DNA of 64,000 nucleotides from Staphylococcus hsinchuensis (GTDB lineage: Bacteria > Bacillota > Bacilli > Staphylococcales > Staphylococcaceae). Shown piece after piece: positions 35,800 through 48,669 of this stretch (position 1 is the stretch's first letter; each line of letters opens with the position of its first letter). Made by a program: the position numbers and the translations under genes. The notes below the pieces were generated by a model. The model made no database searches. It worked only from the letters and a program-made list of their open reading frames with translations, and had not been told where the DNA came from. Location of the stretch: contig NZ_CP128355.1 of the NCBI RefSeq assembly GCF_038789205.1, positions 2,046,001 through 2,110,000 on the forward strand, written 5' to 3'.

Positions 35800-35807
35800 C
35801 AATCAAA

Positions 35808-35882
35808 TGGAGCGGAAGATAGGACTTACACCTATACTTCATTCCGGGAAGGAATGTGTTCTAAAAGTTAAACTACTCCCGC
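35808..35882 (-). tRNA. tRNA-Gly(UCC), non-proteinogenic type, copy 3 in transcription order
   Basis: 75 nt with encoded CCA; anticodon loop CTTCCCG. The D-loop lacks the conserved G18-G19 (it reads CTTTTAG) and the T-loop is TGTAAGT instead of TTCRANY. These departures mark the staphylococcal tRNA-Gly species that donate glycine to the peptidoglycan bridge through FemX/A/B and bind EF-Tu poorly (known). This copy differs from the other two in the anticodon stem and the T-loop. Confidence 0.88.
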
Positions 35883-35891
35883 ATATTAAAA

Positions 35892-35966
35892 TGGAGCGGA
35901 AGATAGGACTTGCACCTATACCTCGTTCCGGGAAGGAACGTGTTCTAAGAGTTAAACTACTCCCGC
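35892..35966 (-). tRNA. tRNA-Gly(UCC), non-proteinogenic type, copy 2
   Basis: 75 nt with encoded CCA. The D-loop has CTCTTAG in place of GG and the T-loop is TGCAAGT. It starts exactly 84 bp from each neighbouring copy. Confidence 0.88.
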
Positions 35967-35975
35967 ATATTAAAA

Positions 35976-36050
35976 TGGAGCGGAAGATAGGACTTGCACC
36001 TATACCTCGTTCCGGGAAGGAACGTGTTCTAAAAGTTGAACTACTCCCGC
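35976..36050 (-). tRNA. tRNA-Gly(UCC), non-proteinogenic type, copy 1
   Basis: 75 nt with encoded CCA. The D-loop has CTTTTAG and the T-loop TGCAAGT. It differs from copy 2 at only two positions, both in the D-arm. Confidence 0.88.
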
Positions 36051-36058
36051 ATATTTCA

Positions 36059-36132
<74 letters not shown>

Positions 36133-36137
36133 AATAA

Positions 36138-36209
36138 CTGGGCTAGCTGGATTCGAACCAGCGCGTGACGGAGTCAAAGTCCGTTGCCTTACCGCTTGGC
36201 TATAGCCCA
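36138..36209 (-). tRNA. tRNA-Gln(UUG)
   Basis: 72 nt without encoded CCA; anticodon loop CTTTGAC. The 5' end is TGGGCTA, as in Firmicute tRNA-Gln. Confidence 0.95.
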
Positions 36210-36223
36210 TTAATGTTATTAAG

Positions 36224-36297
36224 GGCGGTTGATGGGAATCGAACCCACGAGTGTCGGAACCACAATCCGATGCGTTAACCACTTCGCCACAACCGCC
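36224..36297 (-). tRNA. tRNA-His(GUG)
   Basis: Anticodon loop TTGTGGT. The extra G at -1, paired with C73, is encoded, as required for histidyl-tRNA synthetase. Queuosine substrate (QueG). Confidence 0.95.
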
Positions 36298-36298
36298 A

Positions 36299-36372
36299 TG
36301 GCAGGGGCAGTAGGAATCGAACCCACATCAAAGGTTTTGGAGACCTCTATTCTACCGTTGAAATATGCCCCT
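36299..36372 (-). tRNA. tRNA-Trp(CCA)
   Basis: 74 nt with encoded CCA; anticodon loop CTCCAAA, discriminator G. Confidence 0.95.
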
Positions 36373-36383
36373 ATTTTAACTAA

Positions 36384-36467
36384 TGGTGGAGGGGGGCAGA
36401 TTCGAACTGCCGAACCCGAAGGAGCGGATTTACAGTCCGCCGCGTTTAGCCACTTCGCTACCCCTCC
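36384..36467 (-). tRNA. tRNA-Tyr(GUA)
   Basis: A class II tRNA of 84 nt with encoded CCA; anticodon loop CTGTAAA. Queuosine substrate. Confidence 0.95.
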
Positions 36468-36473
36468 ATGAGA

Positions 36474-36549
<76 letters not shown>

Positions 36550-36556
36550 ATATGAA

Positions 36557-36629
36557 TGGTTCAGGACAGAGTCGAACTGCCGACACATGGAGCTTCAATC
36601 CATTGCTCTACCAACTGAGCTACTGAACC
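36557..36629 (-). tRNA. tRNA-Phe(GAA)
   Basis: 73 nt without encoded CCA; anticodon loop TTGAAGC. Confidence 0.95.
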
Positions 36630-36633
36630 ATAA

Positions 36634-36709
36634 TGGCGGTCCCGACGGGAATCGAACCCGCGATCTCCTGCGTGACAGGCAGGCGTGTTAACCGCTACAC
36701 TACGGGACC
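36634..36709 (-). tRNA. tRNA-Asp(GUC)
   Basis: 76 nt with encoded CCA; anticodon loop CTGTCAC, discriminator G. Queuosine substrate. Confidence 0.95.
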
Positions 36710-36718
36710 TAAATATAA

Positions 36719-36792
<74 letters not shown>

Positions 36793-36806
36793 ATAATGTT
36801 ATTTAA

Positions 36807-36899
36807 TGGCGGAGGAAGAGGGATTCGAACCCCCGCGGGCCGTTAAGCCCCTGTCGGTTTTCAAGACCGATCCCTTCAGCCAGACTTGGGTATTCCTCC
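36807..36899 (-). tRNA. tRNA-Ser(UGA), copy 2
   Basis: A class II tRNA of 93 nt with encoded CCA; anticodon loop CTTGAAA. It differs from the copy at 36930 by a single base in the D-arm. Confidence 0.95.
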
Positions 36900-36929
36900 A
36901 TTAAAATAAAAAGTATTAAATTGTAAAAA

Positions 36930-37022
36930 TGGCGGAGGAAGAGGGATTCGAACCCCCGCGGGCCGTTAAGCCCCTGTCGGTTTTCAAGACCGATCCCTTC
37001 AGCCGGACTTGGGTATTCCTCC
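36930..37022 (-). tRNA. tRNA-Ser(UGA), copy 1
   Basis: A class II tRNA of 93 nt with encoded CCA; anticodon loop CTTGAAA. It is a tandem near-identical duplicate of the next gene, 123 bp apart. Confidence 0.95.
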
Positions 37023-37033
37023 AAAAAATTATA

Positions 37034-37107
37034 TGGACCTTGCAGGATTCGAACCTGCGACCGAACGGTTATGAGCCGTTAGCTCTGACCAACTGAGCTA
37101 AAGGTCC
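37034..37107 (-). tRNA. tRNA-Ile(CAU), lysidine type
   Basis: 74 nt with anticodon CAU. The body (GGACCTTTAGCTCAGTTGGT) matches the isoleucine tRNA whose C34 becomes lysidine by TilS to read AUA, not a methionine tRNA. Confidence 0.9.
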
Positions 37108-37135
37108 TAAAATATAATTTATAAATAAAATATGA

Positions 37136-37209
37136 TGGCGGTGGAGGGGATCGAACCCCCGACCTCACGGGTATGAACCGTACGCTCTAGCCAGCTGAGC
37201 TACACCGCC
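37136..37209 (-). tRNA. Elongator tRNA-Met(CAU)
   Basis: 74 nt; body GGCGGTGTAGCTCAGCTGGC with loop TTCATAC, as in Firmicute elongator tRNA-Met. CCA not encoded. Confidence 0.93.
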
Positions 37210-37248
37210 GATATTGAATTTATCAGTATTTAATTTATATTAAAAACA

Positions 37249-37324
37249 TGGTGGAGACTAGCGGGATCGAACCGCTGACCTCCTGCGTGCAAAGCAGGCG
37301 CTCTCCCAGCTGAGCTAAGCCCCC
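37249..37324 (-). tRNA. tRNA-Ala(UGC)
   Basis: 76 nt with encoded CCA; loop TTTGCAC. Identical to the copy in the 16S-23S spacer. Confidence 0.95.
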
Positions 37325-37341
37325 AATATTTTATTTGGTTA

Positions 37342-37415
37342 TCGGGAAGACAGGATTCGAACCTACGACCCCTTGGTCCCAAACCAAGTGCTCTACCAAG
37401 CTGAGCTACTTCCCG
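37342..37415 (-). tRNA. tRNA-Pro(UGG)
   Basis: 74 nt; loop TTTGGGA; CCA not encoded. Confidence 0.95.
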
Positions 37416-37423
37416 TAAACTAA

Positions 37424-37497
37424 CGCGCCCGATAGGAGTCGAACCCATAACCTCTTGATCCGTAGTCAAGCGCTCTATCCAGTTGAGCTACGGGCGC
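37424..37497 (-). tRNA. tRNA-Arg(ACG)
   Basis: 74 nt; loop CTACGGA. A34 is expected to be edited to inosine by TadA. CCA not encoded. Confidence 0.95.
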
Positions 37498-37508
37498 AAA
37501 AATTTAAA

Positions 37509-37597
37509 TGGTGCCGAGGACCGGAATCGAACCGGTACGGTGATCTCTCACCGCAGGATTTTAAGTCCTGTGCGTCTGCCAGTTCCGCCACCCCGGC
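37509..37597 (-). tRNA. tRNA-Leu(UAA)
   Basis: A class II tRNA of 89 nt with encoded CCA; loop CTTAAAA. Likely TrmL target. Confidence 0.95.
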
Positions 37598-37604
37598 ACT
37601 ATAA

Positions 37605-37679
37605 TGGAGCAGAAGACGGGATTCGAACCCGCGACCCCGACCTTGGCAAGGTCGTATTCTACCGCTGAACTACTTCTGC
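37605..37679 (-). tRNA. tRNA-Gly(GCC)
   Basis: 75 nt with encoded CCA; loop TTGCCAA. The T-loop TTCGAAT is canonical, in contrast to the UCC copies. Confidence 0.95.
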
Positions 37680-37682
37680 ATA

Positions 37683-37764
37683 TGCGGGTGAAGGGAGTCG
37701 AACCCCCACGCCGTAAGGCGCTAGATCCTAAGTCTAGTGCGTCTGCCAATTCCGCCACACCCGC
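37683..37764 (-). tRNA. tRNA-Leu(UAG)
   Basis: A class II tRNA of 82 nt; loop CTTAGGA; CCA not encoded. Confidence 0.95.
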
Positions 37765-37777
37765 ATGTAAATTCAAA

Positions 37778-37853
37778 TGGTGAGCCATAGAGGATTCGAA
37801 CCTCTGACCCTCTGATTAAAAGTCAGATGCTCTACCAACTGAGCTAATGGCTC
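37778..37853 (-). tRNA. tRNA-Lys(UUU)
   Basis: 76 nt with encoded CCA; loop CTTTTAA. Confidence 0.95.
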
Positions 37854-37859
37854 AAAACA

Positions 37860-37935
<76 letters not shown>

Positions 37936-37948
37936 TAATGTATTTAAA

Positions 37949-38024
37949 TGGTGGAGGATGACGGGTTCGAACCGCCGACCCCCTGCTTGTAAGGCAGATG
38001 CTCTCCCAGCTGAGCTAATCCTCC
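37949..38024 (-). tRNA. tRNA-Val(UAC)
   Basis: 76 nt with encoded CCA; loop CTTACAA. First tRNA after the 5S gene. Confidence 0.95.
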
Positions 38025-38031
38025 GAATAAT

Positions 38032-38147
38032 TGCCTGGCAACGTCCTACTCTTGCGGAACGTAAGTCCGACTACCATCGGCGCTAAGGAGCTTAACTTCT
38101 GTGTTCGGCATGGGAACAGGTGTGACCTCCTTGCCATTGTCACCAGA
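38032..38147 (-). rRNA. rrf: 5S ribosomal RNA
   Basis: About 116 nt, starting TCTGGTGACAATGGCAAGG and ending TGCCAGGCA, the closing helix of Firmicute 5S. It lies between 23S and tRNA-Val in the same transcript. Confidence 0.95.
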
Positions 38148-38223
38148 CAATGCAATGTATGAAATTATACAATCAAAACTAGATAATAAGTAAAATGAAT
38201 GAAACCAAACAAAACGTTTAAAA

Positions 38224-41146
<2,923 letters not shown>

Positions 41147-41317
41147 TATGTTTTTAGTCAAAAGACTAAAAAGCAAACGTTATTAATCTGTGAGTGTTCT
41201 TTCGAACACTAGCGATTATTTTTTGAATTCAAGCGTATACACGCTATTCACTCGGTTTTGCTTGGTAAAATCATTATTTTACTTATTTATCTAGTTTTCA
41301 ATGTACAATAATTATAA

Positions 41318-41393
41318 TGGTGGAGACTAGCGGGATCGAACCGCTGACCTCCTGCGTGCAAAGCAGGCGCTCTCCCAGCTGAGCTAAGCCCCC
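41318..41393 (-). tRNA. tRNA-Ala(UGC) in the 16S-23S spacer
   Basis: 76 nt with encoded CCA; loop TTTGCAC. Identical to the copy at 37249. Confidence 0.95.
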
Positions 41394-41415
41394 GTTATAT
41401 AAAGTTTATATGAAA

Positions 41416-41492
<77 letters not shown>

Positions 41493-41584
41493 ATTTCGTA
41501 TTTAAACGCTCAAAATGAGCATTCAAAACTGAATACAATATGTCGTTGTTATTCCGTTTCATCTTCGTAGAAGATGTTCCGAAT

Positions 41585-43146
<1,562 letters not shown>

Positions 43147-43286
43147 TTTATGATGTTTGATTAGCTCATAATACTAAATGTGTTTCTTCAACACTTTTTA
43201 ACAACTTTAAGTTGTTGTGTTTGGAATTAACGTTGACATATTGTCATTCAGTTTTCAATGTTCATTTTTTCACGTTACAAGAATTT

Positions 43287-43315
43287 ATTCTAACATTAAG
43301 TAAATATTAAGTCAA
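43287..43315 (-). promoter_or_regulatory. rRNA promoter P2 (proximal)
   Basis: TTGACT (43310-43315), a 17-bp spacer and TAGAAT (43287-43292) on the minus strand, about 140 bp upstream of 16S. Confidence 0.75.
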
Positions 43316-43481
43316 TAATAAAATTCTTTTTTATTTATTAAGTTTGTTGTGTTTTTTTGAACTCAACGTTTTCTATTGTATTACCTTCTCAACCAATTAA
43401 CAAGTATCAATTTTACACTTTTTTGAATTGATAAGGAAAGGCTAATACTGTTTTTGTCGCTCTTGTTTTGACGACTTTTTT

Positions 43482-43510
43482 ATAATATCAACTTTAAATA
43501 GCATAGTCAA
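43482..43510 (-). promoter_or_regulatory. rRNA promoter P1 (distal)
   Basis: TTGACT (43505-43510), a 17-bp spacer and TATTAT (43482-43487) on the minus strand. It shares its -35 with P2. AT-rich DNA upstream could act as an UP element. Confidence 0.75.
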
Positions 43511-43769
43511 TCATATTCAAGGATATTTTTAGTTTAATTTTACCTTTCAAACGTTTTATTATTGTTTAATTGTATTAAATGTAAATATAGTGTAAATGAC
43601 TATGTAAATCTTTATATTAATAACGCCTCTTTTATTACTTTACATTGACGAGATTAGATATAAATAACTAGCCATTTCTCATTTCTTCTATTAAAAAAGC
43701 CTTATTTGCATACAACCACTACTAAGCACTTGTTTCTCAGCGTATATAAACTTTGTGAAAATAAAAAAA

Positions 43770-43793
43770 GATAAGACAATTCAATGTCTTATC
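43770..43793 (-). terminator. Terminator of perR
   Basis: GATAAGACA pairs with TGTCTTATC; the minus strand continues TTTTTTT. It stops perR before the rRNA promoters. Confidence 0.85.
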
Positions 43794-43870
43794 CTTAACA
43801 TAACAATCATGGTTTCATAAAGCTGTTATATCTTAGCAATCACTTTAGAAACCACAGCTTAAGATTTCAA

Positions 43871-44329
43871 TTAACTGTTAGATTTTTTATCTTGGCATTC
43901 TTTACACAGACCATAAATTTCCATACGGTGATGCGTTACATTAAAGTCAGTTACGTGTTGGGCTAATTGCTCAACTTCATCCAATTGTGGATAATGGAAA
44001 TCAACAATCTTACCACACTGTTCACATATAACATGATAATGGTTATGTGTATTAAAATCGAAACGACTAGAAGAATCACCATATGGTAATTCTTTGACTA
44101 TACCTGTTTCTTTAAAAACACGTAAATTATTGTATATTGTAGCAACACTTATATTAGGAAAATCTGGTGAAAGTGCTTGATAAATTTCATCTGCAGTTGG
44201 ATGTGTATGCGAAGCAATCATAAATTTTAAAATTGCTTGTCTCTGGGGAGTAATTCTAATCCCGGCTTGTCTTAATGTAGCAATCGAATCTTCTAATTCG
44301 TGTTCAATTGTATCCATTTCTGCACTCAT
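43871..44329 (-). CDS. perR: Peroxide-responsive repressor PerR (Fur family)
   Basis: A 152-residue metalloregulator. The winged helix is at about 20-85 ([16 protein letters not shown], then [16 protein letters not shown]). The regulatory Fe/Mn site includes His in [17 protein letters not shown] and conserved Asp. The structural zinc site is CEQC and CKEC. H2O2 oxidises the iron-site His residues and releases DNA, derepressing catalase, Bcp-like and iron-storage genes (known). I start at ATG 44329, matching the usual N-terminus; a frame-joined ATG at 44341 is possible. A Per box lies directly upstream, so it is probably autoregulated. Next to bcp. Confidence 0.96.
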   Translation of the reverse strand: MSAEMDTIEHELEDSIATLRQAGIRITPQRQAILKFMIASHTHPTADEIYQALSPDFPNISVATIYNNLRVFKETGIVKELPYGDSSSRFDFNTHNHYHVICEQCGKIVDFHYPQLDEVEQLAQHVTDFNVTHHRMEIYGLCKECQDKKSNS

Positions 44330-44350
44330 TTCCCTCACCATCTTTCTATT

Positions 44351-44365
44351 TAATAATGATTATTA
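44351..44365 (-). promoter_or_regulatory. Per box (operator) of perR
   Basis: TAATAATGATTATTA, a perfect 7-1-7 inverted repeat of the Per/Fur-box type, 21 bp upstream of the chosen perR start. It implies autorepression. Confidence 0.8.
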
Positions 44366-44424
44366 CTTAATATTAATATAACTGTTAAAAGTGTGGAATG
44401 TCAATAAACAATGTCAGAATCAAC

Positions 44425-45375
44425 TTAATAACCATTTTGTGGTTCGACTTCATTCTCAATTAACTTACCGTAATTGAGAAAATGGGATAAATTATCCATG
44501 AATAATAGTGTCGCTTCTTTACTGTGATCTGCTCCATTTCCTGTTATATGTGCAGTTATCGTTACGTTTTCAAGGTCATATAATGGATTATTGGATTTCA
44601 GGGGTTCATTTTCAAATACATCTAAATATGCATATCTTATTAGTCGTTCTTTTAATGCATTGATAATTATCTCTTCTTTAACAATTGTACCTCTACCTAC
44701 ATTAATAAACAGAGCAGTATCTTTCATACGTTCAAAATGTGCTTTGTTAAGTAGGTGAACTGTTTTCTCAGTTTCAGGCAAAGTATTTACTACAATATCC
44801 GCTTGTTCTAGCGCTTCATTTAGGTCATCAATTGCATACGTTTTTTCAAAATCTTTAACTGATCTACCAGATGTGTTTACACCAGTAATATGAAGACCGA
44901 GTGCTTTTGCAATAGTAGTGGTACGTTGAGCGATATTGCCAGTTCCTAAAAATAGTATACGTTCTCCTTTAACCATAGGTGCAGTAATCTTTGAATCGTA
45001 CTTTCTATTATTTTGATTATCATAAGACGTTCTCATCATTTTATAGTCGTCTAAAATAAAGCCGATTATAAATTCTGCCATTTGTTTCGCATGGATCCCT
45101 CTACCATTCGTTAATAAAATGTTATTTTCATCTATATATTTAAGTGGTAAATTATTTACACCAGTTGAGTACCAAGCAATCCATTTTAATTGAGGGCATT
45201 GTTCTAGAAAGGATTGAGATATGTTGCCATCATAACCAAATATAATATCTAAATCATCTTGATCTTCCTTTTTTACTTCGGATACGCCATCGGTAAAAAT
45301 GAAATCAACATCTTTAAATTGTTGTTGTAGCTTATCTTCCATATCTCCTAATCTTCTTAATCCAACCACTTTCAT
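44425..45375 (-). CDS. D-2-hydroxyacid dehydrogenase (phosphoglycerate-dehydrogenase-like)
   Basis: A 316-residue NAD-dependent dehydrogenase. The NAD-binding motif is FLGTGNIAQRTTTIAKALG (GxGxxA-like, about 143-161), then VVNTLPETEKTVHLL, the Arg in FINVGRGTIV and the catalytic Glu and His regions FENEPLKSNNPLYDLENVTITAHITG. It reduces a 2-keto acid; the substrate is unknown. The stop codon of bcp lies 4 bp beyond its ATG on the opposite end, so bcp and this gene form one operon. The pair between perR and gsaB matches S. aureus order. Confidence 0.85.
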   Translation of the reverse strand: MKVVGLRRLGDMEDKLQQQFKDVDFIFTDGVSEVKKEDQDDLDIIFGYDGNISQSFLEQCPQLKWIAWYSTGVNNLPLKYIDENNILLTNGRGIHAKQMAEFIIGFILDDYKMMRTSYDNQNNRKYDSKITAPMVKGERILFLGTGNIAQRTTTIAKALGLHITGVNTSGRSVKDFEKTYAIDDLNEALEQADIVVNTLPETEKTVHLLNKAHFERMKDTALFINVGRGTIVKEEIIINALKERLIRYAYLDVFENEPLKSNNPLYDLENVTITAHITGNGADHSKEATLLFMDNLSHFLNYGKLIENEVEPQNGY

Positions 45376-45379
45376 TCTA

Positions 45380-45835
45380 TCACCCCAATATATCTTTTAA
45401 TTGTTGCATTTGTGTTTTAACTTTAACGTTTTCTATAAGGTCAAGAACTGTTCCATCTTCATCAAGAACAAAAGTTGTTCTTACAATTCCCATCGAAGTT
45501 TTACCGAATGCTTTCTTCTCTCGATAAACGCCAAGTTCTTCAGATAATTTATAATCTTCATCTACGAGTAAATCAAAATTCAAATCTAGTTTATTAATAA
45601 AATTTTGATGTTTTCGCTTTGAATCTCCACTTATACCATAAACTTTCACATTTGCTTCATTAAATAAGGCAATATTATCACGAAAATCACAAGCTTCTGT
45701 CGTACATGTAGGCGTATTATCTCTTGGATAAAAGTATAGAATCACTTTACTTCCTTTTAATGCGTCTTTTGAAATGATTTCACCATTTTGATTTTCTAAA
45801 TTAAATTGTGGAAACTGATCTCCTTTTTGTAACAT
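45380..45835 (-). CDS. bcp: Thiol peroxidase of the Bcp/PrxQ type
   Basis: A 151-residue thioredoxin-dependent peroxidase reducing H2O2 and organic hydroperoxides. The peroxidatic Cys is in TPTCTTEACDFRD with the resolving Cys five residues on, as in Bcp. Start: ATG at 45835 after AGGTGA, giving MLQKGDQFPQF as in relatives; a GTG three codons upstream lies inside the ribosome-binding site. It lies upstream of the hydroxyacid dehydrogenase in an operon and diverges from gsaB. Closeness to perR suggests peroxide regulation, but I see no Per box directly before it. Confidence 0.94.
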   Translation of the reverse strand: MLQKGDQFPQFNLENQNGEIISKDALKGSKVILYFYPRDNTPTCTTEACDFRDNIALFNEANVKVYGISGDSKRKHQNFINKLDLNFDLLVDEDYKLSEELGVYREKKAFGKTSMGIVRTTFVLDEDGTVLDLIENVKVKTQMQQLKDILG

Positions 45836-45916
45836 ATGTCTCACCTATTTCTGTTTATACTTTATTTTATGATACGATAATAGTCGAAAATATTAAATTA
45901 CAAGAGGTTGATACAC

Positions 45917-47206
45917 ATGAATTTTAACGAAAGTGAAAGACTTCAAAAATTCTCTGACGAATATATATTAGGTGGCGTAAATTCTCCTTCTCGCTCATAC
46001 AAAGCTGTAGGTGGAGGCGCTCCTGTAATGATGCGCTCTGGTGAAGGTGCATATTTATATGATGTTGATGGAAATAAATACATCGATTATTTACAAGCTT
46101 ATGGACCAATTATTACTGGCCATGCTCACCCACACATTACAAAAGCAATTCAAGAACAAGCTGCACAAGGCGTGTTGTATGGTACACCTACTGAAATTGA
46201 AATTGACTTTGCTAAAAAATTAAGAGAAGCCGTTCCCTCATTGGAAAAGATTCGTTTTGTAAATTCTGGAACTGAAGCAGTAATGACAACAATTCGTATC
46301 GCCCGTGCTTATACGAATCGAAATAAGATTATTAAATTTGCAGGTCAATATCATGGACATTTTGATTTAGTGTTAGTCTCAGCCGGCAGTGGCCCTTCTC
46401 AATTAGGCTCTCCAGATTCAGCTGGTGTGCCACAAAGCGTTGCCAAAGAAGTTATTACCGTCCCTTATAACGATATTGAAGCTTATAAGGAAGCTTTAGA
46501 ACATTGGGGAGATGAAATTGCTGCCGTATTAGTAGAACCTATAGTTGGAAATTTCGGTATGGTAGAACCGAAGCCTGGCTTTTTAGAAGAAGTAAATCAG
46601 CTCACACACGATAATGGGAGTTTAGTGATTTATGATGAAGTTATTTCTGCGTTTCGTTTCCATTATGGGGCTGCACAAGATTTATATAAAGTGTACCCAC
46701 ATTTAACTGCATTTGGTAAAATCGTTGGCGGCGGACTACCGATTGGTGGATATGGTGGTAATCAAGACATTATGGAACAAGTAGCCCCATTAGGTCCTGC
46801 TTATCAAGCTGGTACAATGGCTGGTAATCCACTTTCAATGAAAGCAGGAATTGCCTTACTTGAAGTGTTAGAACAAGATGGCGTTTACGACAAGCTAGAC
46901 CAACTTGGCCAACGTTTAGAAGAAGGTTTAAACAAACTTATTCAAAAACATCAAATTAAAGCAACTGTCAACAGAGTTTATGGTGCTTTAACACTCTATT
47001 TTACTGATGAAAAAGTAAGCAATTATGATCAAGCAGAAAATACAGACGGTGAAGCCTTTGCTCAATTCTTTAAACTCATGTTACATCAAGGTATTAACCT
47101 TGCACCGTCTAAGTTTGAAGCATGGTTCTTAACAACAGAACATACAGAAAAAGATATAGACGAAACATTAGATGCAGCAGATTACGCATTCAGTCAAATG
47201 AAATAA
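45917..47206 (+). CDS. gsaB: Glutamate-1-semialdehyde 2,1-aminomutase (GsaB/HemL2)
   Basis: A PLP enzyme converting glutamate-1-semialdehyde to 5-aminolevulinate, the haem precursor. The 429 residues have [18 protein letters not shown] start, [33 protein letters not shown] and the PLP Lys in [15 protein letters not shown] (about 265). ATG at 45917 is preferred to the TTG three codons upstream, after AAGAGG. Staphylococci usually carry hemL in the hem operon plus this second copy; the hem operon is not in this window. Monocistronic. Confidence 0.93.
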   Translation: MNFNESERLQKFSDEYILGGVNSPSRSYKAVGGGAPVMMRSGEGAYLYDVDGNKYIDYLQAYGPIITGHAHPHITKAIQEQAAQGVLYGTPTEIEIDFAKKLREAVPSLEKIRFVNSGTEAVMTTIRIARAYTNRNKIIKFAGQYHGHFDLVLVSAGSGPSQLGSPDSAGVPQSVAKEVITVPYNDIEAYKEALEHWGDEIAAVLVEPIVGNFGMVEPKPGFLEEVNQLTHDNGSLVIYDEVISAFRFHYGAAQDLYKVYPHLTAFGKIVGGGLPIGGYGGNQDIMEQVAPLGPAYQAGTMAGNPLSMKAGIALLEVLEQDGVYDKLDQLGQRLEEGLNKLIQKHQIKATVNRVYGALTLYFTDEKVSNYDQAENTDGEAFAQFFKLMLHQGINLAPSKFEAWFLTTEHTEKDIDETLDAADYAFSQMK

Positions 47207-47278
47207 ACTTGAATTTTATTCATTATCATTGTATAACAAGTATTAACTACAAATAAATATAATGAAGGAGCGGTACGT

Positions 47279-48373
47279 TTGAAATTAGGAGCTCGTATTC
47301 TTAAGACAGGTATAGCCATTATACTTGCTTTGTTTATCGCTTCTCTATTACCGAATGAAGCTGGTTTAAAAGCAATAGCTGGGGTCAGTGCTGTGGTAGC
47401 AATGCAACCAAGTGTCTATCGTTCACTTAAGACCGTATCCGAACAAGCACTTGGTAACTTTGTTGGTGCCTTACTCGCTGTTGCAATGGTTACAATATTT
47501 GGCGATAATGTTGTAATTATGGGTGTAACTGTTATTTTACTCATTGCACTTTTATTCCAATTTAATTTAGCTCATGTTGCTACGTTAGCAAGTGTGACAG
47601 CTTTAATTATAATGGGACAGCACACCGGAAATTTCTATGTTTCTGCATTTTACCGTTTTATACTTGTAATGATAGGTGTAACCAGTTCTTCCCTCGTCAA
47701 TCTTTTATTTTTACCACCAAAATTTGAATCTAAGATTTACTATAATGCATTAAATATATGCTCTGATATTTTCGTGTGGTTTAAATTAGTACTCAATGAT
47801 ACTTCCGATTACCATAATATTAAAGAAGACAGAGGGCTTATTAGCAAAAGGATTAACAAACTTGAACAAACTTATGCTTATTATGCAGAAGAAAAGCCAT
47901 GGTCGAAAAAGAAAACTTATTCACAAAATAGAAAAAAGATACTTTTCAAAGAGGTCGTGCGTAGTACACGTCAAGCTTATGAAGTCTTAAAGAAAATGAA
48001 CCGTTATCAAAACGATTTGCATAACTTAAATCAAGAATTATTATTGCAAATCAAACTAGAAATCGATGATTTGATTGCGTATCATGAACAGATTTTCATA
48101 AGTCTATCTAAAAAAGCACGTTATGATGTGTGTCAACTTGATACACAAATACAAAACCCTCAAAAGAAAGATTTAATTGATGCATATATTAAAGAAATCA
48201 TTAAAGACCCATATCAAGATGGCTATACTTATTCAAATGTGATGCAAATTATTTCTGCTATCGAGGAATATCACCATATCTTAGAACATCTTGATCGTTT
48301 GCGTATGAGCTTTTTCTCCTATCATAGAAATGATAATGAAATTGATATTTACGAAGAAGATTTTGATTTATAA
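47279..48373 (+). CDS. FUSC-like / aromatic acid exporter family membrane protein
   Basis: A 364-residue protein with an N-terminal block of about six hydrophobic helices (about 8-145, GARILKTGIAIILALFIASLL, then NFVGALLAVAMVTIFG) and a cytosolic alpha-helical C-terminal half rich in Lys, Asp and Tyr. This is the FUSC/DUF939 arrangement seen in small-molecule exporters. The start is TTG after AAGGAG, an uncommon codon, giving MKLGARIL. The substrate is unknown. It follows gsaB by 72 bp with no terminator in between, so partial cotranscription is possible. Confidence 0.8.
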   Translation: MKLGARILKTGIAIILALFIASLLPNEAGLKAIAGVSAVVAMQPSVYRSLKTVSEQALGNFVGALLAVAMVTIFGDNVVIMGVTVILLIALLFQFNLAHVATLASVTALIIMGQHTGNFYVSAFYRFILVMIGVTSSSLVNLLFLPPKFESKIYYNALNICSDIFVWFKLVLNDTSDYHNIKEDRGLISKRINKLEQTYAYYAEEKPWSKKKTYSQNRKKILFKEVVRSTRQAYEVLKKMNRYQNDLHNLNQELLLQIKLEIDDLIAYHEQIFISLSKKARYDVCQLDTQIQNPQKKDLIDAYIKEIIKDPYQDGYTYSNVMQIISAIEEYHHILEHLDRLRMSFFSYHRNDNEIDIYEEDFDL

Positions 48374-48412
48374 TCTAAAAATAACTATTACATGAAATAT
48401 TTTCACACGTGG

Positions 48413-48456
48413 AAAAGGCGATTTCTATTAAAACAATATAGAAATTGCCTTTTTTA
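48413..48456 (+). terminator. Terminator after the FUSC-like gene
   Basis: AAAAGGCGATTTCTATT pairs with AATATAGAAATTGCCTTTT (one bulge), followed by TT. Confidence 0.8.
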
Positions 48457-48582
48457 TTAATTGCAAGGCACCTATCTAAATGTACTCATTATAAAATATA
48501 ATGTATCAATGATATAGATACGGAATGTTTTAGGTACTGAGATTTTTACGTAAGCGATTAATAGCATTTTTTATAAAAATAA

Positions 48583-48620
48583 CCCATCCAAAAGGTTAAA
48601 TTAATAATCTTTTGGATGGG
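48583..48620 (-). terminator. Terminator after the Sav1866-like gene
   Basis: CCCATCCAAAAG pairs perfectly with CTTTTGGATGGG; the minus strand continues with a T-rich TTATTTTTAT. Confidence 0.85.
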
Positions 48621-48669
48621 CTCTTTCAAAGATATATATCTTACTTTTAATATATCAATAAATATTCTT

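Larger units (their letters stand above)
35808..36050 (-). repeat. Triple tandem repeat of tRNA-Gly(UCC), 84-bp period
   Basis: Three tRNA genes plus 9-bp spacers repeat exactly every 84 bp, indicating unequal crossing-over duplication. Confidence 0.9.
43147..43870. other. rRNA leader and upstream region
   Basis: About 720 bp without a gene. It holds the rrn leader, two promoters (annotated separately), AT-rich upstream DNA and, at 43770-43793, the perR terminator. No ORF was seen. Confidence 0.6.

Noticed and set aside
35808..36050. The three tRNA-Gly(UCC) as decayed pseudogenes because of odd D- and T-loops.
   Set aside because: Stems are intact, CCA is encoded, and the same departures define functional non-proteinogenic glycine tRNAs in staphylococci.
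35808..36050. A CRISPR-like array with an 84-bp period.
   Set aside because: The repeated units are complete tRNA genes with only 9-bp spacers, and no cas genes are present. No CRISPR array was seen anywhere in the window.
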